DNA from: Pricia mediterranea
Lineage (GTDB): Bacteria; Bacteroidota; Bacteroidia; Flavobacteriales; Flavobacteriaceae
Assembly: GCF_032248455.1 (NCBI RefSeq)
Contig: NZ_JAVTTP010000001.1
Coordinates: 1,296,001 to 1,360,000, forward strand
Direction: 5' to 3'
Length of the DNA stretch: 64,000 nt
Below, piece after piece: positions 53,952-64,000 of the stretch. How positions within the stretch are numbered: the stretch's first letter is position 1; every line of letters starts with the position of its first letter. The translations under genes were made by a program, and so were the position numbers. Under the pieces are notes generated by a model that was given only the letters and a program-made list of their open reading frames with translations, was not told the origin of the DNA and made no database searches.

Positions 53952-54644
53952 TTACAGCGGTTCGTTCAAGAGATCTAAGAACTCGACCGCATTGGCTTCC
54001 ATTTTATGCACAACTTTATCCGTACGGTTGACCAAATGGTTGTAGCCGATGTATGCAATTATTCCGACAATTAGACCGGCAACCGTCGTAGTCATGGCGG
54101 TATAAATACCTGATGCCAAGGAGCCCATTTCGGCCTGTCCGCCACTAGATGCCATTTCGTGAAAGGCCAAGATCATACCGATTACGGTACCTAAGAAACC
54201 GATCATGGGCCCGGCACCTGCGACAGTTGCCAATACGCTCACGTTTTTTTCAAGTTTGTAAACTTCCAAAGTGCCCGCATTCTCTATGGCGGTATTAATA
54301 TCGTCCAGAGGTTTTCCAATTCGGGAAACCCCTTTTTCAATCAATCGCGCCACTGGGGAATCGGTTTGGGCACAGAGCATCTTTGCCGCTTCCAACTTGC
54401 CTGTCGTGACGTAGTCCCGAATCTGGTTCATAAAATTGCTATCGATTTTTGAGGCGGCCTTGATCGCAAAAATCCGTTCAAAATAAATATAAGATGCCAC
54501 GAAAAGCATAATGAACAACACGGTGATGATCAGTATACTTCCGGCGCCACCGCTAAAAATAAGGTCGATTACGGAAAGTGTCTTTTCTTCCGACATCATA
54601 TCCCCAACCTGGGGATCCTGCGCCGCATCTTGGAATAGCATCAT
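53952..54644 (-). CDS. exbB: MotA/TolQ/ExbB proton channel family protein
   Basis: A 230-residue protein with three transmembrane segments. Around residues 30-55 is LIITVLFIMLFVASYIYFER, and the conserved segment VAGAGPMIGFLGTVIGMILA is followed by SGIYTAMTTTVAGLIVGI. It forms the proton-conducting complex with ExbD, energising TonB. Both partner genes lie just downstream. Confidence 0.94.
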   Translation of the reverse strand: MMLFQDAAQDPQVGDMMSEEKTLSVIDLIFSGGAGSILIITVLFIMLFVASYIYFERIFAIKAASKIDSNFMNQIRDYVTTGKLEAAKMLCAQTDSPVARLIEKGVSRIGKPLDDINTAIENAGTLEVYKLEKNVSVLATVAGAGPMIGFLGTVIGMILAFHEMASSGGQAEMGSLASGIYTAMTTTVAGLIVGIIAYIGYNHLVNRTDKVVHKMEANAVEFLDLLNEPL

Positions 54645-54934
54645 AGAATTCTTAGTTATTTGAGAGACTGTTATGAAATATGTCGATTATTTTTTTGGGC
54701 CCCTTTTTTAAGCCGACGCGCAAGTTGGCTCCATGTTCAAAGGCCAAATCGTAGGTCTTTACTCGGCCGCCCTGTCGTTAAAATTTTATATCGCAGCTTA
54801 GGTTATGCCAGAAAATTTGGCCTAGGACGGCATCAAAAATGACCTATAAAAATTTTGATCGCACAATTCAAAACAGTCTCTAAGCCTTAAAACGAGTTCG
54901 GTCTTGCCTCTATAACGGTAGTTTATCGATAAAA

Positions 54935-56305
54935 TTATACATTCAACACAAAATTTCTAAGAAGTGCGAACACGACCGCACCGGCAATAAAACCGGCAAA
55001 AGCGAGCCATGCGATTTTTTTCAAGTACCAGAAAAAATCAATTTTCTCCATTCCCATGGCAACAACTCCCGCTGCAGAACCGATAATCAGCATACTACCG
55101 CCCGTTCCGGCCGAGTAGGCGATAAAGTGCCACACGGGGTCGTCGATAGGTACGGAGAACATCCCCATACTTGCCGCGACCAACGGAACGTTATCGATTA
55201 TTGCGGAACCGACACCTAAGATCAGCACCACCAAATCGGATACCAACTCGCCTCTTGATTCCGTGCCCAACATGGGTACGTTGGCGTCAAGGCTCTGGGC
55301 AAATTCGAAGAGCATTCCCAATGATTCCAGGGCTCCTACGGCAAGTAATATTCCGAGGAAGAATAGAATGCTGGGCATTTCAATTTTCGAAAGGGAAGCG
55401 TGCACGGGACTGTGGTATCCTACCGTATCATCGCCTTCGCCCTCCACGTTGGTTATACTGAACTTCGATTTACTATAAATTTCGGCGAAGGTGGCCACTA
55501 CCGCCAACGAAAGCATCATTCCGACATATGGGGGCAGGTGGGTAACCGTCTTAAAAAACGGAACGAACACAATTGCGCCCAGTCCTAGGTACAACATGGT
55601 AGCTCCGTGTTCGGATTTGGGTTCGTCGACCACTTCTTCCGGGTCGTCCGCGAGTGTCCCCTGAAATACTTTATATCTTCCCGCCAGCAATACGGGTACG
55701 ATCATACAAACGATGGATGGCAATAGCACGTGTTCTATCAATACCAGGGTAGTTACCTTGTTGCCAATCCAAAGCATGGTCGTGGTAACATCACCAATTG
55801 GCGACCATGCACCCCCTGCATTTGCCGTGATAACGATAAGACCGGCAAACCACAATCGGGTTTCCCGATCCTTGATTACTTTTTGCAGAATGGTTACCAG
55901 TACGATCGTAGCGGTAAGATTATCGATAATAGCGGAGAGTATAAAGGCCAATATCGAAAATATCCATAACAGCTTTTTCTTGCTCTTGGTCTTGATAAAG
56001 CCTTTAATCGTGGCGAAACCGTCAAAATAATCAATGATTTCAACAATTGTCATCGCCCCCAAAAGAAAGACCAGGATCTCGGCCGTTTTACCCAAATGGT
56101 GCAATAGTATTTCCTCGAGACCTGTGGGTTCGAGTTCCTTCAATTCCGAATTTACCTCGAACACATCCATGTTGGTCAATGCTATAATCGCCCAAAGTAA
56201 GGCCATCATCCCCAAAGCGGGAATGAGCTTGTCGATTTTCAGGTTGTGCTCCAAGGTTATCGCCAGATAGCCCAGGACGAATACAATAATAATAATGGTC
56301 TCCAT
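54935..56305 (-). CDS. nhaD: Sodium:proton antiporter, NhaD family
   Basis: A 456-residue polytopic membrane protein of the ion-transporter (NhaD/ArsB-like) superfamily. IIDNLTATIVLVTIL, then GGAWSPIGDVTTTMLW and the C-terminal IIDNVPLVAASMGM and SAAGVVAMGMEKIDF match NhaD. It exchanges Na+ (or Li+) for H+, fitting a marine habitat. It stands alone upstream of a 716-nt intergenic region. Confidence 0.92.
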   Translation of the reverse strand: METIIIIVFVLGYLAITLEHNLKIDKLIPALGMMALLWAIIALTNMDVFEVNSELKELEPTGLEEILLHHLGKTAEILVFLLGAMTIVEIIDYFDGFATIKGFIKTKSKKKLLWIFSILAFILSAIIDNLTATIVLVTILQKVIKDRETRLWFAGLIVITANAGGAWSPIGDVTTTMLWIGNKVTTLVLIEHVLLPSIVCMIVPVLLAGRYKVFQGTLADDPEEVVDEPKSEHGATMLYLGLGAIVFVPFFKTVTHLPPYVGMMLSLAVVATFAEIYSKSKFSITNVEGEGDDTVGYHSPVHASLSKIEMPSILFFLGILLAVGALESLGMLFEFAQSLDANVPMLGTESRGELVSDLVVLILGVGSAIIDNVPLVAASMGMFSVPIDDPVWHFIAYSAGTGGSMLIIGSAAGVVAMGMEKIDFFWYLKKIAWLAFAGFIAGAVVFALLRNFVLNV

Positions 56306-57021
56306 ACTCGATCGGTTTTTAGGGTTCTATTTTAGTGTTAGTCAATTGGATTCAAAATGGCCTCAGGAATGTTATTCTCCGGGAGATTTTTAAAGATATT
56401 CATATTTTCCTTGTTAAATGGAAGCGAGCGCATGTAATTATCATTTCATCCGCTTGAGGGATCAAATTACCACAAAATCGACGAAAGAGTTGATTTTCCC
56501 GGCATTCAATACTATCAAGTTTCACCTCCGTTCTCGATTTAAGCTGAACCGGCCTTCGCTCCTATGGTCATTACGTGAAAATAATTTAGGAATGGATTCA
56601 TATCAGTAGTGTCAAGAAAACCACAACTGACAAATATAAAAATTTGGGGCAGAATCCGGCCAAAACTTTTTATTTAACCTTTGTTTAGATACCAAGGATA
56701 TCGAATTTACCATGTTTCAGGGTGGTTGTCCAATCAGACCCGTAATCTACCATCCCATTATTTGCTACGTCCTCCAATTAATTTACGTGTTTCAGTTCAC
56801 TCTAACACTATTCTTCCTTAAAGGACAGGCGTGCTTATCATTTATGTTCTTGTAGCAATCGCAAGCTTTGGATTTTGACCGACCTCTAGAAGGTTATGGC
56901 TTATGAAATACACTCACCTTGGATAAGCTGGATGGTCTTTTCGCATAAAATATCGCAACGGAAATGTTCCGTATTGTTTCATAGTTCTATATTTGTAAGG
57001 AACCTATTGAGCATAAACACC
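56306..57021. other. Intergenic region between nhaD and the acyl-CoA dehydrogenase
   Basis: About 716 nt with no gene I can support. It holds the divergent promoters; the only clear one is TATATTTG at 56988-56995 for the acyl-CoA dehydrogenase. No hairpin terminator or repeat array is evident. Confidence 0.5.
56988..56995 (+). promoter_or_regulatory. Candidate -7 promoter element for the acyl-CoA dehydrogenase
   Basis: TATATTTG, 26 nt upstream of the ATG at 57022. Confidence 0.5.
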
Positions 57022-58164
57022 ATGGATTTTTCACTATCGGAAGAACATCATATGATACGGCAAGCGGCCCGTGATTTCGCTCGCAACGAACTGCTCCCCG
57101 GGGTTATAGAACGTGACGATGCACAGGAATTTCCCGCGGAACAAATAAAAAAGCTGGGGGAATTGGGTTTTATGGGGATGATGGCCGACCCCAAGTACAA
57201 TGGTAGTGGAATGGACACCCTTTCTTACGTCATCGCCATGGAAGAAATTTCGAAAATCGATGCTTCGACCTCGGTGGTAATGTCAGTTAATAATTCTTTG
57301 GTCTGTTGGGGATTAGAAACTTTCGGCACCGAAGAACAGAAACAAAAATATTTGGCCCGTTTGGCCTCTGGAGAGGTTATAGGGGCCTTCTGCCTATCAG
57401 AACCGGAAGCGGGCAGCGATGCCACTTCCCAGAAAACTACGGCCATGGACAAAGGCGACCATTACGTGCTGAACGGAACAAAGAATTGGATCACCAACGG
57501 CAATTCGGCCGATGTTCACTTGGTCATCGCCCAGACCGATAAAGAAAAAGGCCACAAGGGCATCAACGCCCTGATCGTTGAAAAAGGGATGCCCGGTTTC
57601 GAAATCGGCCCCAAAGAGAATAAATTGGGCATCCGCGGAAGCGATACCCATTCCCTCAATTTCAATGACGTAAAGATTCCCAAACAGAATCGTATCGGCG
57701 AAGACGGTTTTGGCTTCAAGTTCGCCATGAAAACATTGGCCGGCGGTCGCATAGGTATCGCCGCCCAGGCCCTCGGTATCGCGGCGGGGGCCTTTGAGCT
57801 TTCCCTTGCCTATTCAAAAGAGCGGAAAGCCTTCGGCACCGAAATTGCCAACCACCAGGCTATCGCCTTTAAGCTGGCCGATATGCATACCCAGATCGAA
57901 GCCGCCCGACATCTCGTTTATAAGGCGGCCTGGGAAAAGGACAATGGCAAGAATTACGACCTGTCGGGAGCCGTGGCCAAATTATACGCCTCACAGATTG
58001 CCATGGAAACGACGGTCGAGGCCGTACAAATTCACGGCGGTAACGGATATGTGAAAGATTACCACGTCGAACGGCTGATGCGCGATGCCAAGATTACCCA
58101 GATTTACGAAGGCACTTCCGAAATACAGAAAATTGTAATCTCACGGACTATTCTGAGGGATTAG
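57022..58164 (+). CDS. Acyl-CoA dehydrogenase (short-chain/butyryl-CoA type)
   Basis: About 380 residues from ATG 57022 (MDFSLSEEHHMI), the normal length. The signatures are ICLSEPEAGSDATSQ-like FCLSEPEAGSD (about 120-130) and ITNGNSADV; the catalytic base is Glu in IYEGTSEIQKIVISR near the C-terminus; and AVQIHGGNGYVKDY is the C-terminal signature. It oxidises acyl-CoA and reduces ETF, whose subunits are encoded at 20.8-22.8 kb. The frame opens 42 codons upstream, but those residues are not conserved. Confidence 0.93.
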   Translation: MDFSLSEEHHMIRQAARDFARNELLPGVIERDDAQEFPAEQIKKLGELGFMGMMADPKYNGSGMDTLSYVIAMEEISKIDASTSVVMSVNNSLVCWGLETFGTEEQKQKYLARLASGEVIGAFCLSEPEAGSDATSQKTTAMDKGDHYVLNGTKNWITNGNSADVHLVIAQTDKEKGHKGINALIVEKGMPGFEIGPKENKLGIRGSDTHSLNFNDVKIPKQNRIGEDGFGFKFAMKTLAGGRIGIAAQALGIAAGAFELSLAYSKERKAFGTEIANHQAIAFKLADMHTQIEAARHLVYKAAWEKDNGKNYDLSGAVAKLYASQIAMETTVEAVQIHGGNGYVKDYHVERLMRDAKITQIYEGTSEIQKIVISRTILRD

Positions 58165-58322
58165 CAAGGGAGCTTCCATGTCTAAGTCAGTCTTGATTCC
58201 TATTGCAAGCGCTTCCCAATTACTAAAATCTCAATTATCGCCCTTCAAAATATCGATATTGCATTTTTACTAGGTATTTATTTGTAACGTTGGATTTCTT
58301 ATTTGTTTTATCATCATATCGT

Positions 58323-58355
58323 GCTCAAAAAGCATCAAAAACTCTATTTTTGAGC
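58323..58355 (+). promoter_or_regulatory. gltB promoter region: -7 motif embedded in an inverted repeat
   Basis: GCTCAAAAA (58323-58331) and TTTTTGAGC (58347-58355) form an inverted repeat with a 15-nt centre. The -7 octamer TATTTTTG (58345-58352) overlaps the right arm. A protein bound here would cover the promoter of gltBD, so this is a candidate operator; no regulator is identified. Confidence 0.5.
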
Positions 58356-58446
58356 GGATATCGCAATGGTCTGTACCCAATTTTGATACAGAATCAAGCC
58401 GATAGATACTGGTATGATATAACATGAACCAAGTAAACTACCACTG

Positions 58447-61400
58447 ATGACATTGATAAAACAAGGGCTTTACCTGCCGCAATTCGAGCATGACAACTGT
58501 GGCGCAGGATTTATCTGTAGCCTAAAAGGGAAGAAATCCAACGACATCATTCATAAGGCCTTGGAGATATTGCATAAGTTGGAGCACCGCGGTGCCGTCA
58601 GCGCCGATGGGAAGACCGGTGACGGCGCCGGGATCCTTATCGATATTCCCCATGATTTTTTCCAGGCGGAATGCGATTTTGAACTTCCGGAACCGGGTAC
58701 ATATGCGGTTAGCAACGTATTTCTACCCAAAAAGGAGAATCAGCGCAACTTCTGTATGGCCATCTTCGAAGAGAACATCAAAAAACAGGGGCTCGAACTT
58801 CTGGGCTGGCGCGACGTGCCGGTGAACCGCTCCATTCCCGGGCGAATAGCCGTGGAGACAGAGCCTTTTATAAAACAGATCTTTATCGCGAAGGAAAGTG
58901 GCAACCAAGACGCTTTTAATTTCAACCTGAAACTCTTTATCGCCCGAAAAATTACCGAGCATACCATCAACGACTCCAAGCTTTCAGAAAGTAAATTTTT
59001 CTACGTCCCCAGCCTTTCCACAAAAATCATCATTTTCAAGGGTCTGTTGATGCCGAAAGATATCAGCTTGTACTACGAAGACCTCATGGATCCCCGGGTG
59101 GTCACACGACTTTCGCTGGTACACCAGCGGTTCTCCACCAATACATTTCCGACCTGGGACCTCGCACAACCCTTCCGTTACATGTGCCATAACGGCGAGA
59201 TAAACACCCTACGGGGCAACGTTTCAAGAATGCTGTCCCGGGAAGAACTGATGGAGAGCGATTGGTTCGGGGATGAGATCAAAAATATACTACCGATCAT
59301 TCTTCCCGATAAATCCGATTCCGCAACCATGGATATGGTCGTGGAACTGCTGTTGATGACCGGCCGTTCGCTGCCCGAAGCGATGATGATCTTGGTACCC
59401 GAAGCTTGGGAGAAAAATCCCGATATGTCGGAGGCCAAAAGGGCTTTTTACGAATACCATTCTTGTATGATGGAGCCTTGGGACGGTCCTGCATCCATTC
59501 CGTTTACCGACGGAAACTTCATCGGGGCGGTACTTGACCGTAACGGCCTGCGCCCCTCGCGCTACACCGTGACCAAAAACGAATACGTGGTGATGTCGTC
59601 GGAAACCGGGGTAATGGACATCGCCCCGGAAAACGTGGAATTCCACGGCCGTTTAGAACCGGGCAAGATGTTCTTGGTCGATATGGCCGAGGGCCGTATT
59701 ATAAACGACGAGGAAATCAAGGAGGACATTGCCCGTCGGCATCCCTATGGAAAATGGTTGGATGACAATATGGTGCATCTGCGGGACATTCCCTATAATG
59801 ATTGCCCGCTATTTTTGGGGGAGGCTTCCCTAACACAGCGGAAGTCCGTTTTCGGCTATACTCTGGAAGATATCAACACCATCATACTCCCGATGGGAAA
59901 AAACGCCAAAGAGCCCATTGGTTCCATGGGTTCCGATACCCCGATTGCCGTATTGTCGGAAAGGCCCCAACTGATCTACAATTATTTTAAACAACTTTTT
60001 GCCCAGGTGACCAACCCGCCATTGGACGGTATCCGCGAAGAACTCATTACCGACATCAGCCTTACCTTGGGCAGCGACCACAACATATTCGACTTCTCCG
60101 AACTGCACTGCCGGAAACTGAAAATACAGAATCCGGTCATTTCCAAAGAGGACCTGGATAAGATTAAAAATTACGATGCGAGTCCCGATTACAAAGTAGT
60201 CTCCATTCCCACCCTGTACAATATCGATAAAGGCTACAACGGCCTTGAGGATGCCCTTGAGTCAATTTTGCACCAAGCCTCGAAGGTGGCCGATGACGGG
60301 GCCAACATCATCATCCTATCGGACAGGGGCGTCGATAAAGACCACGCCCCGATTCCCGCATTATTATCCTGCTCGTACGTAAATAGCGGTCTGCAACGGC
60401 TGGGTAAAAGAAATAAGCTCAGTATCATCGTTGAATCCGCGGAACCCCGAGAAGTGCACCATTTTTGCCTCTTGTTCGGATTTGGCGCCAGTGCCATTAA
60501 TCCGTATCTGGTCAACGAAATCATCGGCGAACAGATCGAGGAACACGATATTACCGAATTCACATTCGGGGAAGCCGTAAAAAACTACAACAAGGCCATC
60601 GGAAAAGGCATTCTGAAGGTCATGAACAAAATAGGCATTTCTACCCTGAACTCCTACCGCGGTTCTCAGCTTTTCGAATGTATCGGAATCAATACCAGCG
60701 TGGTAGACACTTATTTTCCGAACACGCCTACACGTATTCAAGGGGTAGGCTTGTACCAGATCGAAAAAGAAATTGCCAAGCGGCACCGAAAGGCCTTTTC
60801 CAAAAAAGATGTGGCCGCCACCCTTGATCTTGAAATCGGCGGTGAGTACCGTTGGCGAAGGGATGGTGAAAAGCACATGTTCAATCCCCTTTCCGTGGCC
60901 AAGCTACAAAAAGCGGTACGGGGAAACGAGGCCACTACCTATAAGGAATATGCCGACATGGTCAACGAACAGACCAAGAACCTGATGACCATCAGAGGCC
61001 TTTTCGAATTTTCGAACTACGATCCGATTCCCTTGGAGGAGGTCGAACCATGGACCGAAATCGTTAAGCGCTTCAAGACCGGTGCCATGTCCTATGGCTC
61101 CATCAGTAAAGAGGCCCATGAAAATTTGGCCATTGCCATGAACCGGATCGGGGGGAAGAGCAACTCCGGGGAGGGCGGGGAAGATGCCGAACGTTTTTAT
61201 AAAAACGCAACCGGAGACTGGCGAAACTCCGCGATTAAGCAAGTGGCCTCCGGCCGTTTCGGGGTCACCTCCGATTACCTGACAAACGCCCGTGAGATCC
61301 AGATTAAAATGGCCCAGGGTGCCAAGCCCGGGGAAGGTGGGCAACTACCGGGCCCCAAGGTGAACCCGGCCATCGCCAAAACTCGAAACTCGACCCCGTA

Positions 61401-62955
61401 TGTGGGGTTGATATCGCCCCCACCCCATCACGACATCTATTCTATCGAAGATTTATCGCAGTTGATATACGATCTCAAATCGGCCAATCGGGAGGCTCGT
61501 ATCAACGTAAAACTGGTCTCCGAAGTGGGCGTGGGTACGGTGGCCGCCGGGGTTTCGAAAGCGAAGGCCGATGTGATACTCATTTCCGGATTTGACGGAG
61601 GTACCGGTGCCTCGCCCCTGACCTCCCTTAAACACGCAGGCCTACCTTGGGAACTTGGTATCGCCGAGGCGCAACAGACCTTGGTGATGAACGATCTTCG
61701 CAATCGGATAGTACTCGAATGCGACGGACAGCTCAAGACCGGACGTGATGTGGCGGTAGCCTGTCTATTGGGCGCGGAGGAATTTGGATTTTCTACCGCA
61801 CCCCTGGTCGCTTCGGGTTGCATCATGATGCGTGTATGTCATTTGAACACCTGTCCCGTTGGTATCGCCACCCAGAACCCCGAACTCCGGAAAAAGTTCG
61901 AGGGCAAGCCCGAACATGTCGTCAACTATATGTATTTCGTTGCCCAAGAACTCCGGGAAATCATGGCCCAGCTAGGATTCAGGACAGTGAACGAAATGGT
62001 GGGCCAAGTAAAAAAGCTGGACCGTAGAAAAGCTATCAACCATTATAAGGCCAAGGGTATCGACCTGACACCCATTTTGCATCAGGTGGATGTACCGGTG
62101 GGAACCAAATTTCACAACACCCAAAAACAGCAACATAATGTTGACCAGTCCATTGAATTTGATATCATCGCCAAGGCCAATCCGTCGTTGTTCCGAAAGG
62201 AAAAATTGACGCTGGACTTCCCAATAAAAAATACCGATCGTGCCGTCGGTGCCATCGTAAGTAACGAAATATCAAAAGTTTACGGGGCGCAAGGCTTGCC
62301 TATTAACACCCTAAAACTCAATTTCACCGGTTCTGCAGGCCAAAGTTTCGGAGCTTTCGCAACTAGGGGACTGACCATGATTGTCAACGGAAATACCAAC
62401 GATTATCTCGGCAAGGGACTTTCCGGCGCAAAGCTCGTGGTGAAGGTACCTGAAGGTTCTACTATCGTGCCCGAAGAGAATGTGATTACGGGCAACGTCA
62501 CCTTATATGGTGCTACGGCAGGTCGGGCCTATATCAATGGCAAGGCCGGCGAGCGTTTTTGTGTACGCAATTCTGGGGCGAAAGCGGTCGTCGAGGGCAT
62601 CGGCGATCACGGTTGCGAATACATGACCGGCGGCGTAGCCGTAATTCTGGGAGAGGTAGGCCGGAATTTCGGCGCAGGAATGAGTGGCGGCATCGCTTAT
62701 GTTTTCGACGAGAAAAAAACCTTCGAAAAGAATTGCAATACCACAAGCTTAAACCTATTGAAGGTCACTGAAGATCAAGACAGTAAGCAACTTAAAAGCC
62801 TTATTACCAGCCATTACAATTCCACCTTGAGCCCCCTTGCACAGCGTATTCTGGAAAATTGGGAAACCTGCCTGCCGCAATTCATTAAGGTATTCCCTGA
62901 GGAATATCGGCAGGCTCTGATACGCTTGGAAAGAGAAAAATTGGAAATGGCCTAA
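58447..62955 (+). CDS. gltB: Glutamate synthase large subunit
   Basis: A 1502-residue ferredoxin/NADPH-type GltB. The N-terminal glutaminase (Ntn) domain starts with a propeptide before Cys18 (HDNCGAGFIC). Then follow the central domain, the FMN/synthase domain (GGKSNSGEGGED, VASGRFGVTSDYL, GFDGGTGASPLTSLKHAGLP), the 3Fe-4S cysteines in MMRVCHLNTCPVGIA, and the C-terminal GXGXG beta-helix repeat domain (GNVTLYGATAGRAYINGKAG). It makes two glutamates from glutamine and 2-oxoglutarate. The small subunit starts 114 nt downstream. Confidence 0.97.
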   Translation: MTLIKQGLYLPQFEHDNCGAGFICSLKGKKSNDIIHKALEILHKLEHRGAVSADGKTGDGAGILIDIPHDFFQAECDFELPEPGTYAVSNVFLPKKENQRNFCMAIFEENIKKQGLELLGWRDVPVNRSIPGRIAVETEPFIKQIFIAKESGNQDAFNFNLKLFIARKITEHTINDSKLSESKFFYVPSLSTKIIIFKGLLMPKDISLYYEDLMDPRVVTRLSLVHQRFSTNTFPTWDLAQPFRYMCHNGEINTLRGNVSRMLSREELMESDWFGDEIKNILPIILPDKSDSATMDMVVELLLMTGRSLPEAMMILVPEAWEKNPDMSEAKRAFYEYHSCMMEPWDGPASIPFTDGNFIGAVLDRNGLRPSRYTVTKNEYVVMSSETGVMDIAPENVEFHGRLEPGKMFLVDMAEGRIINDEEIKEDIARRHPYGKWLDDNMVHLRDIPYNDCPLFLGEASLTQRKSVFGYTLEDINTIILPMGKNAKEPIGSMGSDTPIAVLSERPQLIYNYFKQLFAQVTNPPLDGIREELITDISLTLGSDHNIFDFSELHCRKLKIQNPVISKEDLDKIKNYDASPDYKVVSIPTLYNIDKGYNGLEDALESILHQASKVADDGANIIILSDRGVDKDHAPIPALLSCSYVNSGLQRLGKRNKLSIIVESAEPREVHHFCLLFGFGASAINPYLVNEIIGEQIEEHDITEFTFGEAVKNYNKAIGKGILKVMNKIGISTLNSYRGSQLFECIGINTSVVDTYFPNTPTRIQGVGLYQIEKEIAKRHRKAFSKKDVAATLDLEIGGEYRWRRDGEKHMFNPLSVAKLQKAVRGNEATTYKEYADMVNEQTKNLMTIRGLFEFSNYDPIPLEEVEPWTEIVKRFKTGAMSYGSISKEAHENLAIAMNRIGGKSNSGEGGEDAERFYKNATGDWRNSAIKQVASGRFGVTSDYLTNAREIQIKMAQGAKPGEGGQLPGPKVNPAIAKTRNSTPYVGLISPPPHHDIYSIEDLSQLIYDLKSANREARINVKLVSEVGVGTVAAGVSKAKADVILISGFDGGTGASPLTSLKHAGLPWELGIAEAQQTLVMNDLRNRIVLECDGQLKTGRDVAVACLLGAEEFGFSTAPLVASGCIMMRVCHLNTCPVGIATQNPELRKKFEGKPEHVVNYMYFVAQELREIMAQLGFRTVNEMVGQVKKLDRRKAINHYKAKGIDLTPILHQVDVPVGTKFHNTQKQQHNVDQSIEFDIIAKANPSLFRKEKLTLDFPIKNTDRAVGAIVSNEISKVYGAQGLPINTLKLNFTGSAGQSFGAFATRGLTMIVNGNTNDYLGKGLSGAKLVVKVPEGSTIVPEENVITGNVTLYGATAGRAYINGKAGERFCVRNSGAKAVVEGIGDHGCEYMTGGVAVILGEVGRNFGAGMSGGIAYVFDEKKTFEKNCNTTSLNLLKVTEDQDSKQLKSLITSHYNSTLSPLAQRILENWETCLPQFIKVFPEEYRQALIRLEREKLEMA

Positions 62956-63069
62956 TGCGGCCAGACTGTTACAATGACGAACTTAAGCGACTGGAAGGTT
63001 TATGTACAGTGCTCCTATAGAACTAGATGATGTACTTACTGGCCAGACGATAATAAATTATAGTGAAAA

Positions 63070-64000
63070 ATGGGAAAGATTACCGGATTTTTGGAATTCG
63101 ACAGAAAAGATGAAGCCTATGCTCCGGTCGAGGAGCGGGTCAAGAATTATAAGGAATTTACACGTCCTCTGCCTGAAAAGGAACTTCGGGACCAAGGCGC
63201 ACGGTGTATGGACTGCGGGATTCCGTTTTGCCACAGCGGTTGTCCCTTGGGAAATCTGATTCCCGATTTTAACGATGCTGTTTATCAGGGCAAGTGGGAC
63301 AAGGCGGCTGACATTCTTCATGCAACGAACAACTTCCCCGAATTCACTGGACGATTGTGCCCTGCTCCCTGTGAGGAAGCTTGCGTTTTGGGCATCAACG
63401 AAGACCCGGTCAGCATCGAGAACATTGAAAAGAACATCGCGGAAACCGCGTTCGAAAAAGGGTGGATCAAACCCGAGCCTCCCGAAAACAGAACCGATAA
63501 AAAGGTGGCCGTGGTAGGTTCAGGGCCGGCCGGGTTGGCCGCGGCCCAGCAATTGAACCGCGCCGGCCATCGGGTCACGGTTTTCGAACGGGACGAAAAA
63601 CCGGGTGGACTGCTCCGTTATGGCATTCCAGATTTTAAGATGGAAAAGCATATTATCGATCGAAGATTGAACGTGATGGAAGATGAAGGTATCCGGTTCA
63701 AATGCGGTGTGAATGTCGGACAGGATATCACCGGCGAAACGCTAAAAAACGACTTTGACGCTATCGTACTTTGTGGTGGCGCTACGGTCCGAAGAAATCT
63801 GCCCTTGGAAGGCGCCGATTTGAACGGGGTGGTGCAGGCGATGGACTTTCTTCCACAAAATAATCGCAGGGTCGATGGTGTTACGAACTTCGACGAAGAG
63901 ATTCTGGCCACCGATAAGAATGTTATCGTTATCGGAGGCGGCGATACCGGATCGGACTGTATCGGCACCTCGTTCCGGCAGGGCGCTAAATCAGTCTCCA
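63070..64000 (+). CDS. gltD: Glutamate synthase small subunit, partial (runs off window)
   Basis: About 310 codons of GltD (usual length near 490) from ATG 63070, open to the right edge. The N-terminal Fe-S region has [19 protein letters not shown] and [17 protein letters not shown]; next come the FAD-binding [17 protein letters not shown], the RYGIPDFKM motif and the NADPH-binding [12 protein letters not shown]. It supplies electrons from NAD(P)H to GltB, encoded 114 nt upstream in the same operon. Only a C-terminal piece is missing. Confidence 0.96.
   Translation, partial: MGKITGFLEFDRKDEAYAPVEERVKNYKEFTRPLPEKELRDQGARCMDCGIPFCHSGCPLGNLIPDFNDAVYQGKWDKAADILHATNNFPEFTGRLCPAPCEEACVLGINEDPVSIENIEKNIAETAFEKGWIKPEPPENRTDKKVAVVGSGPAGLAAAQQLNRAGHRVTVFERDEKPGGLLRYGIPDFKMEKHIIDRRLNVMEDEGIRFKCGVNVGQDITGETLKNDFDAIVLCGGATVRRNLPLEGADLNGVVQAMDFLPQNNRRVDGVTNFDEEILATDKNVIVIGGGDTGSDCIGTSFRQGAKSVS

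Overview
The window looks like chromosomal DNA of a marine Flavobacteriaceae (Bacteroidetes). Supporting signs: the gliding/type IX secretion genes gldJ and porV; a MetX-aspartokinase-homoserine dehydrogenase fusion; DUF5686 and PafA-type proteins; Bacteroidetes-style promoters (TAnnTTTG at -7, sometimes with TTG/TTTG about 18-21 bp upstream); and weak Shine-Dalgarno signals. Nearly everything is housekeeping or biosynthetic; there is no prophage, insertion sequence or CRISPR array.

Layout. 0-8.4 kb: a minus-strand methionine locus. A SAM-I riboswitch precedes metY, the metX-thrA fusion, a second sulfhydrylase and an Rrf2 regulator, with metK just upstream. 8.7-13.7 kb: deoxynucleoside kinase, an App1-like phosphatase, a membrane pyrophosphatase and a soluble pyrophosphatase. 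13.8-16.6 kb: an unusual three-gene set consisting of a subtilase with a Pro/Val repeat tail, a small protein resembling the subtilase propeptide, and a 2-oxoglutarate/Fe(II) oxygenase-like protein. 17-23.5 kb: a DUF5686 outer-membrane protein, pdhB, etfB/etfA and a bifunctional-nuclease-family protein. 23.5-26 kb: a concentrative nucleoside transporter, then a decayed parDE toxin-antitoxin pair with an amber codon in each gene, flanked by degenerate direct repeats.

26-32 kb: thyA, egtB, egtD (ergothioneine), a stand-alone CBM48 protein, an aminotransferase-V-fold enzyme that might be the missing EgtE, a 2TM protein and folA. 32-41.4 kb: murI, a PafA-type phosphatase, an MlaE/MlaF pair, DUF389, manC, sprT, an SDR and an M28 peptidase. 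41.5-46.5 kb: pdhC and pdhA, cdd and porV. A 1.07 kb gap where porU would be expected separates porV from gldJ. 47.5-54.6 kb: gldJ, murF, two tandem tRNA-Val genes, folC, tonB, exbD and exbB. 54.9-64 kb: NhaD antiporter, an acyl-CoA dehydrogenase, gltB and the start of gltD, which runs off the window.

Working together: aspartate flows through the fused kinase/dehydrogenase/acetyltransferase to O-acetylhomoserine, which MetY or its paralogue converts to homocysteine or methionine, and MetK makes SAM, which feeds back through the riboswitch. EtfAB would take electrons from the acyl-CoA dehydrogenase. ExbB-ExbD-TonB powers TonB-dependent uptake. PdhA/B/C are encoded at two separate places. GltBD assimilates ammonia.
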